Positions 56,625 through 64,000 of a stretch of DNA of 64,000 nucleotides are shown piece by piece. Origin of the DNA: Candidatus Nanoarchaeia archaeon (GTDB lineage: Archaea; Nanobdellota; Nanobdellia; Woesearchaeales; JACPBV01). The translations under genes were made by a program, and so were the position numbers. The stretch's first letter is position 1, and each line of letters starts with the position of its first letter. The stretch lies in the NCBI GenBank assembly GCA_028279655.1, contig JANQNH010000018.1, forward strand, positions 186,001-250,000. Direction: 5' to 3'. Under the pieces are notes generated by a model. That model saw nothing but the letters and a program-made list of their open reading frames with translations, was not told where the DNA came from and did not search any database.

Positions 56625-56795
56625 ATTCTTTTGTATTGCTATACTGCGCTACGTGCGAATATGCTATTTTATTATGCAGTCATGGATTCTCACAGGGCAG
56701 GATGTTCTGCTTGGACTTCGCTTGGCAGTGTCTTCACTCATATTGCTTGAAATGACAATAAGTTTTTAAATTATTATTCATTCTCTAATGATTAC

Positions 56796-58598
56796 ATGGG
56801 AGTAGGACTTTTTAGACTGGTTATTCTCTTTTTGGTTCTATCTTTTTCTCTAGCTTGTGTTTCTGCTGCTTTTTATATCAATGAGGTTATGTACAATCCT
56901 GAGGGGAGTGATAATAATAGGGAATTTGTTGAGATATATTCTGATGATGATGTTAATCTGTCTGATTATGTGATTGGGGACCTGGATTCCAACGATAGCT
57001 TGAGTTTAATTAATGAATGTGATTCTGATTATTCCTTAATTGTAGAGGGGGAGTTTAATTATTCTGGTATGGATGCTTGTGTATATTCTGCTGGAGCTTC
57101 AATAGGAAACGGCCTGAATAAAGAGGATACTTTGTTTCTTTATTACAATGATTCTCTGGTCTTGGATGTTTCATATACTGATGATTGCCAAGAAGGGCAT
57201 TCGCTTGAGTACTTTGAAGGCGGGTTTTTTTGTAGTTTTTATATCGGAGGCACTCCTGGAGATGAGAACAGTTGTGGTAAGGTGGATTTTAGTGATATAA
57301 GGATCAATGAATTTTTTCCAGACCCTCGCGGGGATGATGATGTTCCTATGCCTAAGGGCGAGTTTATCGAGCTTTACAATTTAGGGGAGGAGGTTGATCT
57401 AGCTGGAATGTATCTTGAGGATAGTGCAGGGCATAAGATCTATGTTTCTGATGTTACTACAGTTGATGGCACTTTAATAGAGTCTGAGGGGTTTTTGGCT
57501 GTCTATACGAACGGCTTTTCTGGGTTTTTGAACAACGCGGGCTTTGAGGAGATCAGATTGTTTGATCCTTATAGAAACCTAATCGATAAGGTAAGTTATG
57601 GTGACTCTGAGGAGTCCTTGTCCTGGGGCTTGGTGAAGGGGGTCTGGAGAAATAGCGTACCTTCTCCTGATGAGGAAAATCCTGATGAGGAGGTAGAGAT
57701 GGATTCTTTTTTTCAGATTGCTGGTCTAGAGGACCTAGGTTCTGATAATGAGTCTGAATTCGGGGATGTAATCAAGGTAAGGTTTAATGTCTATAAAGGA
57801 AATACCTCAAAGAAAAGCATTAAGCTATATATCGATAATGATGAACACAGGGTATCCAAACTAACAAAAGCTATGCTTCATGAGAGATATACAAACTACA
57901 GCTTGACTCTGCCAATGTTTATTGATCCTAACTGTAATAAGAAATATGCTGATGGGGATTATTTTGTTAATATCGGATGGACTTCTTCTTCTGTTGTTGA
58001 AGATAGGTTTAGGTTTAGGATTAATGGTATAAACGAACGTAACTGTGATAAGATGTATGTTGAGAGAAGTCCAAGGAAAGGCACTCTAAACCATAATTTA
58101 TTGGAGGCCCCTGGTGTGGTGGAGCAGGAAAAGGATTTTACTGTAATGGTCGAACTTACGAATAATGATGGGGAAGACCATCTAGTTGATCTATACAGCT
58201 ATGTGTATAGGGGAAGAACCACCTATAGCGGAGATAAGGAGCTAAATAAGAAGAGTGTTTTGGTCAAGGCAGGTGAAACTAGAGAGGTGGGGCTTTCTAA
58301 TAGTGTTGATGCTGATCCTGGAGAGTATAAGCTTAAGATCAAGGTTAAAAGAGACGATCAAAAGACCGAGAAGGAGATAACACAGCCCATAACTGTGCTG
58401 GGCGGGTCTTTTGAGGAGAAGGTAGATGTTAAAGCTGGCAGGGTAGATGGAGGGGAGGGTGAAACCTCTTTTACAGCTTATGAGGTTGTTGATGAAGTGA
58501 TCTATGAGTCTACTTCTGAGAAGGCTGGTAATCTGGTTGTTCCTTTTTTAATTGGTTTATTGGTAATATATTCTTGTGTTTTGACGTGGAAGAAGTAG
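56796..58598 (+). CDS. Secreted/membrane protein with lamin-tail-like domains
   Basis: FYINEVMYNPEGSDNNREFVEIYS and IRINEFFPDPRGDDDVPMPKGEFIELYNLG; C-terminal TM. Confidence 0.8.
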   Translation: MGVGLFRLVILFLVLSFSLACVSAAFYINEVMYNPEGSDNNREFVEIYSDDDVNLSDYVIGDLDSNDSLSLINECDSDYSLIVEGEFNYSGMDACVYSAGASIGNGLNKEDTLFLYYNDSLVLDVSYTDDCQEGHSLEYFEGGFFCSFYIGGTPGDENSCGKVDFSDIRINEFFPDPRGDDDVPMPKGEFIELYNLGEEVDLAGMYLEDSAGHKIYVSDVTTVDGTLIESEGFLAVYTNGFSGFLNNAGFEEIRLFDPYRNLIDKVSYGDSEESLSWGLVKGVWRNSVPSPDEENPDEEVEMDSFFQIAGLEDLGSDNESEFGDVIKVRFNVYKGNTSKKSIKLYIDNDEHRVSKLTKAMLHERYTNYSLTLPMFIDPNCNKKYADGDYFVNIGWTSSSVVEDRFRFRINGINERNCDKMYVERSPRKGTLNHNLLEAPGVVEQEKDFTVMVELTNNDGEDHLVDLYSYVYRGRTTYSGDKELNKKSVLVKAGETREVGLSNSVDADPGEYKLKIKVKRDDQKTEKEITQPITVLGGSFEEKVDVKAGRVDGGEGETSFTAYEVVDEVIYESTSEKAGNLVVPFLIGLLVIYSCVLTWKK

Positions 58599-58615
58599 GA
58601 TTTTTCTGAAATTTT

Positions 58616-59119
58616 TTAAGCATTCTCCGGTTTTAATGTCAATCTTTCTTTTAAACCACCATAAATTTTATCTAGCCTCTCAAAATCCGAATCCTTATTT
58701 GCAACAATGTTGATGTACTTAGAATTTTCACATGCTCCAAAAACTGTGAATTGTAATTGTTCTTCTGCATCTACAATCATAAATACTCCTTGGGCATAAA
58801 GTTCCAACTGATTCCAATCTGGAATTAGCCCCTGCTGTTTTTGTTGGTATCTGAAGTCTGAATCATCTAATTCCCGCGGTCTGGCAATATGATAATCACA
58901 GCCGCTTTCAACTAATTGATCTAGCAAGCGTACAGCAACAATTCTTCCATCTATGAATTGATTATAAGCTATTGTTGCAGCATAGGGGAGGACATTATGG
59001 AATACTGACGGATTTGGGAGAGGCGTTGATCTACTCCTTTTCTGGAATTCTTCCCTAGTTATCTGATCCACAGCCTTTGCTTCTTTAAGTGCATCCCAGT
59101 TTTTTCTAGGTGAGTCCAT
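58616..59119 (-). CDS. Hypothetical protein (167 aa)
   Basis: Intact ORF with upstream AT-rich promoter-like sequence. Confidence 0.55.
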   Translation of the reverse strand: MDSPRKNWDALKEAKAVDQITREEFQKRSRSTPLPNPSVFHNVLPYAATIAYNQFIDGRIVAVRLLDQLVESGCDYHIARPRELDDSDFRYQQKQQGLIPDWNQLELYAQGVFMIVDAEEQLQFTVFGACENSKYINIVANKDSDFERLDKIYGGLKERLTLKPENA

Positions 59120-59285
59120 CTTACGTTATGTAGTTGTATATCTGTATTTAAATATTTCTGTCTGTAATCACTTTATAGTAAAAATATTTTTTGTGTAACA
59201 TGCAGGCAATTTAATATTGTAATAATTGGTTTTTTCAGACTATAGAAACATTTTTATAAACTCTAGGGTTCTTTATTATGTTAAA

Positions 59286-59864
59286 ATGGCAGAGGAAAAA
59301 AAAGACCCCATACGATGCAGAGCTATATTAGAGGTACTTGGGAAGCCAAAGGGGCATGTTGAAAAGACCATCAAGCTATTGGTGGAGAAGGTTAAAGAGA
59401 ATCCTGAGAATTCTGTTCTTAACGAGAAGTTTGCAGACATCCAGCCAGAGGGGGAGACTGTTTTCAGCACCTTTGTGGAACTGGAGATCGTATTCAAAGG
59501 GATGGGTCCTTTGATTGGATTTTGTTTTGATTTCATGCCTTCTTCTTTAGAGGTGGATAAACCAGACAGCCTTCTATTGAAGAACCGCGATATATCAAAT
59601 GCACTGAATGATCTTCAGGCGAAGCTGCATAATGTCGATATGATTGCCAAGACCCTGAAGGCGGAAAGGGATTTTTTGAAGAGAAATTTCAATACAGTCA
59701 TCGGGAATCTAATCACTGTTCTGATAAAGGTAGGGAAAAATAACCTGGAGGACCTGTCTAAGTTTACAGGTATCAATTCACAAGAGTTAGAGAAGTATAT
59801 AGATGAACTTACCAAGGATGGAAAGATTAAAAAAGAAGAGGATAAATACTCTTTAGTTAAATAA
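59286..59864 (+). CDS. Conserved-looking protein with C-terminal winged-helix-like segment
   Basis: NLEDLSKFTGINSQELEKYIDELTKDGKIKKEEDKYSL; immediately upstream of scpB-like gene. Confidence 0.7.
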   Translation: MAEEKKDPIRCRAILEVLGKPKGHVEKTIKLLVEKVKENPENSVLNEKFADIQPEGETVFSTFVELEIVFKGMGPLIGFCFDFMPSSLEVDKPDSLLLKNRDISNALNDLQAKLHNVDMIAKTLKAERDFLKRNFNTVIGNLITVLIKVGKNNLEDLSKFTGINSQELEKYIDELTKDGKIKKEEDKYSLVK

Positions 59865-59887
59865 GTCTAAAAAAGGTGATAAAGCTA

Positions 59888-61183
59888 ATGTCTAATCTTA
59901 AGTATAAGCTTGAGGCTCTTCTATTTTCTTCTGCCAGGAGCATGAAGGTTGAGGAACTTGCAAACCTTACTAAAGCCAGTCCTGAGGAGGTCAGAGAGAG
60001 GCTCGATGAGCTGGCTAAGGAGTATGAGAATAGGGACAGTTCTATCACTATGATTGATGAAGGGGATGCATTTAAGCTGAATGTTAAGTCAGAGCATGCA
60101 TCTGTTGTACAGCAGGTAGTTTCTGAAACAGAGCTTAGCAAGACCCTTATGGAGACCCTGGCTGTAATTGCATTCAAGTATCCTATCAAACAGTCTGATC
60201 TGATCAAGATAAGGACAAATAAGGCTTATGATCATCTTCGTGAACTGGAAGAGGCTGGTTATATCATCCGACAGAAGTTTGGTAGAACGAAACTGATCAA
60301 GTTAACCCCTAAATTCTTTGATTACTTTGATCTTCCGGCTGACAAGCTTAAGGAGAAATTCCAGGATTTTAGCGGAATCGCAAAGGCAATACAGGATAAG
60401 GAATCTGAGGTTAAGAGTATGAAGGAGGAGATCAAGAAGAAGGCAATAGAAGCTGGTAAGAAGGAAGAGGTCGATCTTGTTGATGATAAAGGGCATAAGA
60501 AGAAATTAGAGACATATGATAAAACAGAATCAGAGACTGAGGAGGAAAGTAGCGAGGTGAAACCTTATACTGATAAGGTTGGAGAGTTGGAGGTTACTGA
60601 TGTTCCTGAAAAAGAAGAGCAGGTAGATTCTGAAGGAGAGTCATCTGATGAAACTTTGGAAGAGACTTCAGAGGAAATTTCCGAGGAACCACCCGAGGAA
60701 GCTATAGGGGATGTTGAAGAGCCTAGTTTGGAATCAGAGGATAAGCCCTTGGAAGAATCTAGTGGGGAACCCCTGGAAGAGGAGACTGATAGAGGAATAA
60801 AGATGACAGCGAAGATGGGGGCAGATGTTGTTGAGAAGATAAGGGGGCATGTCAAGGGAGAGGAGTCTGTGACATCCGAGGAAGCAGGGGGAGATATGGT
60901 TTCTAAGTCTCCTGAAGATGTGGAGAGTGATGTTGATAGTAAGGTAGAGGCGATGTTGCATCCTAAGGAAGAAACTGAGCAAGGTGTTCAGGAAGACTTC
61001 CAGCAGCCGCCTGAAGAGCTTGGAGAAGAGCAGCCAGCAGAGGAGGTTAAGGAAAAAGAGACTATTGAGAATGTTCAGGGGAGTATAGGGGATTCTCAAG
61101 AGGAACCGAAGGACCTTTTAGAGGCTGCTGCAGAAGAGGAGAAGAAGGATAAAAAGGATAAAAATGAAAATATTTCTTCTTAG
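59888..61183 (+). CDS. scpB: ScpB-like protein with long acidic C-terminal tail
   Basis: KLEALLFSSARSMKVEELANLT; ETLAVIAFKYPIKQSDLIKIR; Glu-rich tail. Confidence 0.85.
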   Translation: MSNLKYKLEALLFSSARSMKVEELANLTKASPEEVRERLDELAKEYENRDSSITMIDEGDAFKLNVKSEHASVVQQVVSETELSKTLMETLAVIAFKYPIKQSDLIKIRTNKAYDHLRELEEAGYIIRQKFGRTKLIKLTPKFFDYFDLPADKLKEKFQDFSGIAKAIQDKESEVKSMKEEIKKKAIEAGKKEEVDLVDDKGHKKKLETYDKTESETEEESSEVKPYTDKVGELEVTDVPEKEEQVDSEGESSDETLEETSEEISEEPPEEAIGDVEEPSLESEDKPLEESSGEPLEEETDRGIKMTAKMGADVVEKIRGHVKGEESVTSEEAGGDMVSKSPEDVESDVDSKVEAMLHPKEETEQGVQEDFQQPPEELGEEQPAEEVKEKETIENVQGSIGDSQEEPKDLLEAAAEEEKKDKKDKNENISS

Positions 61184-61310
61184 GTGTCCTAAGTGCAAGC
61201 ATACTATGAAGTATCAGAGTAAAGACTGTATTCTAACTGGTAAGAGGAAGGTCTGCGTGTATTGTGGGTTTTCTATGAATGTTAGGAAGTCTTTAACTGC
61301 ACAGACATAA
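61164..61310 (+). CDS. 48-aa zinc-ribbon protein (absent from track)
   Basis: MKIFLLRCPKCKHTMKYQSKDCILTGKRKVCVYCGFSMNVRKSLTAQT*; overlaps scpB 3' end by 20 nt. Confidence 0.75.
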   Translation: MKIFLLRCPKCKHTMKYQSKDCILTGKRKVCVYCGFSMNVRKSLTAQT

Positions 61311-61319
61311 TTATGCTCC

Positions 61320-61341
61320 ACTTGCCAAACAGTTGGCAAGT
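61320..61341. repeat. Inverted repeat ACTTGCCAA-ACAG-TTGGCAAGT, part of an ACTTGCC cluster
   Basis: Further copies at 61396-61402 (ACTTGCC) and 61403-61411 (ACTTGCCAA). Confidence 0.6.
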
Positions 61342-61520
61342 GAAGAGAAGGCTTTTATTCTTGGAATTTTGCCATTACAGCCATTTTGAGTTTGCACTTG
61401 CCACTTGCCAACCCCTGGCGTGAGGTATTTAAACTAGGACATCTTCTTTACAACTCCATTTTATTTTTAATTATCATTCAATATTCACACCACCTTAAAC
61501 ATAATTCAACAATCAAATAA

Positions 61521-61576
61521 TGATTTTCACTAAGCTGAAAATCAATTACACCATTTCACCATAATAAAAAATGGTG
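61521..61576. other. Hairpin doublet immediately upstream of LAGLIDADG ORF
   Basis: TGATTTTCA-CTAAGC-TGAAAATCA (61521-61544); CACCATTT/AAATGGTG (61549-61576). Confidence 0.55.
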
Positions 61577-61583
61577 ATGTAAA

Positions 61584-62630
61584 ATGATTTTAACTAATCA
61601 AAAAATAAAAACAAGAAGTTTAGATGAGTACAACCTAGTTATGAACCTAAGAAGGGAGAAAAAAGGTCGTGGGGCTATAACCCTCTCTAGGATGACTGGG
61701 ATTCCTAGACATACCATTCATGATTGGATTTATAGGAGAACAAAACCTAAATGCTTAAGGAAAACTAAGATATTACCATCTAGAGCAAAGAAACTAAGTC
61801 CTGAATTAGCTTACATTCTTGGAGTAATAGAAGGCGATGGTTGTTTATACAAATATAGAAGACATTCTTTGAGAGGGGAGTGTTATGGCTATGGTTTAGT
61901 CTTGAGTGTTACAGATAAAGACTTTGCTGATTATTTCTACGATCAGGTCAAGAAATGGTGTGGTTTTCATTTGTATAGAAATAGAGGACCTCAAACTGGT
62001 ATAGGTTATAAAGATATTTATACCATAAGACTTAGGTCAAAAGATGCTTATGAATTTCTCAAAACCTTTGATTTAGATGAACTAAAAGAATCTTCAGAAG
62101 AAATAAAATGCATGTTCTTAAATGGATTCTTTGATAGTGAAGGACACGTCCCAAAAAGGAAAAATGGATTTATCCATATCGGTGTTGTAAATTTGGATAT
62201 TATACTCCTTGTAAGAAATTTGTTACAGTCACTGAATATAAAATTTGGATCAATATTGGAAAAAAACTTAACTGATAAGACATTTTATTATTTTCATATT
62301 GGGTCAATAGAATCACTTCAGAGATTCAAAGATAAAGTGGGTTTTTCAATAAAAAGAAAACAAGATAGGTTAGTCCACATACTGGATTCCAATCAGAGTT
62401 ACAAAGAACTTCAACTTCAAAAAGAGCAGTATAAACTTAATAAAGAGGTAGTTTATAAACTAATACTAAATAACCAAGGAATAAGCCTATCTGAGATTGC
62501 TAGGAAACTAAACTGGGATGTTGGTAAAGCAAGTAATTACACCAAACGTATGGAGAAAAAGGGGAGGATTTATAAGGTGCCATCTGGATATAAAGATGAG
62601 AAGTTAATTTTCTCTAAAGTTCATATTTAA
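61584..62630 (+). CDS. Free-standing LAGLIDADG homing endonuclease-like protein with flanking HTH domains
   Basis: LAYILGVIEGDGCLYK and FLNGFFDSEGHV; N-terminal LSRMTGIPRHTIHDWIYRRTKP; C-terminal ISLSEIARKLNWDVGKASNYTKRMEKKG. Confidence 0.85.
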   Translation: MILTNQKIKTRSLDEYNLVMNLRREKKGRGAITLSRMTGIPRHTIHDWIYRRTKPKCLRKTKILPSRAKKLSPELAYILGVIEGDGCLYKYRRHSLRGECYGYGLVLSVTDKDFADYFYDQVKKWCGFHLYRNRGPQTGIGYKDIYTIRLRSKDAYEFLKTFDLDELKESSEEIKCMFLNGFFDSEGHVPKRKNGFIHIGVVNLDIILLVRNLLQSLNIKFGSILEKNLTDKTFYYFHIGSIESLQRFKDKVGFSIKRKQDRLVHILDSNQSYKELQLQKEQYKLNKEVVYKLILNNQGISLSEIARKLNWDVGKASNYTKRMEKKGRIYKVPSGYKDEKLIFSKVHI

Positions 62631-62674
62631 TAAGCGGATATATTTAAATAACTCATTGAATTACCTTACATTCT

Positions 62675-63589
62675 ATGGGCAACTTTAAATCGGCAAAAGA
62701 ACATGCACTTAACTTGGCAATGACTACTATGAATTTGTTAGTTTCAGGTAATTGTGAAACTCATGCTATACTTAGAAGTTGTTACGCAGTTGCTTCTTTG
62801 ATAGGAGATAACGAAAATAAAGAGTGGGTGGATAACGAACTCTCTGGTTATGGCAAAGATAATGAAGAGATTCCTAGTTATAGGAGTTTTAGAAAGCTTG
62901 AAAGAGAAGGCGAAATAGAAAATTGGGATGTTCCAAATGCTATCCATAGGATTGAACACTCCATGAAATCAAAAGAATCTCTTAAAGTTTGGAAAGGAGA
63001 CTTTGAAAAATATGCAAAAATTCCACCTGATTGGTGCTATAATATCTTATCAAGTGTTCAAGATAGGTGTTTAAAATTCTCGATTGACACTATTAATCAA
63101 TTGGAATATAGTGGTACAATTCATTCATTAATTGAGACTACACAAAACGAAGTTAATAAGAAACTTATTGAAATAAATCCTAAAATAAATAGTGAACTAC
63201 AATCAATATCTAACAATGTTAAGAGTCAAGAGCCAACAGATAGGTCTAAAGCAATTCATTCTTGTAGGAGGATTTTAAAACTCATTGCGGATGATGCATT
63301 TCCAGCTAGAAAGGGGCTTTATAAGGATTCTTTAGGAGAAGAACACCCAGTAAAAGAAAATGATTACATGAATAGGCTTTTATTTTTTCTAGAAGAAAAG
63401 AAGGTAAGTAAATTAGTAGAGAAAGAAATTCAATATCTAGCTCCTTTTTTTGATACTATCAGAGAGCTATCTTGCAAGGGAGAGCATTTTGAAATATCTA
63501 AGTTTGAGACAGAACAGGTAGTTGTCCATACTTATTTAATTCTAAGCCAGATATTGAAATTACTTAATAAATCAAGCCTCTTAAAGTAA
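62675..63589 (+). CDS. AbiTii-like domain protein
   Basis: NKEWVDNELSGYGKDNEEIPSYR resembles the AbiTii W..xEL.GY..xE.P.YR pattern. Confidence 0.6.
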   Translation: MGNFKSAKEHALNLAMTTMNLLVSGNCETHAILRSCYAVASLIGDNENKEWVDNELSGYGKDNEEIPSYRSFRKLEREGEIENWDVPNAIHRIEHSMKSKESLKVWKGDFEKYAKIPPDWCYNILSSVQDRCLKFSIDTINQLEYSGTIHSLIETTQNEVNKKLIEINPKINSELQSISNNVKSQEPTDRSKAIHSCRRILKLIADDAFPARKGLYKDSLGEEHPVKENDYMNRLLFFLEEKKVSKLVEKEIQYLAPFFDTIRELSCKGEHFEISKFETEQVVVHTYLILSQILKLLNKSSLLK

Positions 63590-63740
63590 TCGATTTTTTT
63601 GTAAAAATGCTTCCAAAATAACTTTTTCTCGTCAAGCTGAAATGGCTAAATTTTATGGTTATAGGTCTTCTAGAGGTAAAATTTAATCGTAACATTTATA
63701 AAGGGACCTATATTCTGAAGTATATAATACACTTCTCAGA

Positions 63741-64000
63741 ATGACTGAAAAGATAGCTTTGGAAGGAGAGGAAATTGTACCTCGGGAAATCGAAGAGGAG
63801 ATGAAACAGTCCTATGTAGATTATGCTATGTCTGTGATTGTTGGCAGGGCTTTGCCTGATGTTAGGGATGGTTTAAAGCCGGTTCATAGAAGGATTCTGT
63901 TTGCTATGAATGATATGGGTATGAACCATAATAAACCCTTTAAAAAGAGCGCCAGAATCGTTGGAGAGGTACTAGGAAAGTATCATCCTCATGGTGATAC
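63741..64000 (+). CDS. gyrA: DNA gyrase subunit A (5' part; absent from track)
   Basis: [58 protein letters not shown]; upstream ACATTTATAAAGG box. Confidence 0.97.
   Translation, partial: MTEKIALEGEEIVPREIEEEMKQSYVDYAMSVIVGRALPDVRDGLKPVHRRILFAMNDMGMNHNKPFKKSARIVGEVLGKYHPHGD

Noticed and set aside
56640-56760. Possible extra structured element before the lamin-tail gene
   Set aside because: ACTGC/GCAGT and GCAG/CTGC pairs exist, but no convincing closing stem was found.
1-64000. CRISPR array or cas genes
   Set aside because: No regularly spaced direct repeats and no Cas-like protein seen in the ORF track.

Overview
AT-rich archaeal chromosome segment, most likely DPANN/Woesearchaeota-like (inferred from gene content). 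Housekeeping blocks: YchF-type GTPase; an oapA/oapB/oapC-like trio; HerA and Mre11; a gatC-cyclophilin-gatA-GNAT-PK_C-gatB operon; a ~10 kb cell-surface protein locus; an archaeal lipid operon (PHP, CarS, PSD-like, fused CDP-alcohol phosphatidyltransferases); RNase P Rpp21; Pgk; K+-dependent-type HppA; bacterial-type GAPDH; NSUN methylase; intron-containing tRNA-Leu(CAA); AmrS-like radical SAM protein; tandem Lrp regulator; ScpB; start of gyrA. Accessory genes include a caspase-like (His/Cys dyad) protein, a GHMP/homoserine-kinase-like protein with a large insertion, a 1077-aa multi-HTH orphan apparently beheaded by an IS200-type TnpA element, and a free-standing LAGLIDADG endonuclease beside an AbiTii-like gene. 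The most unusual signal is non-coding: several intergenic regions fold as a closing stem plus two adjacent hairpins. Three copies share a related first hairpin, one showing a compensatory base change. The largest is a 358-nt multi-branched element (25950-26307). All calls were made by eye; no database searches or folding programs were run.
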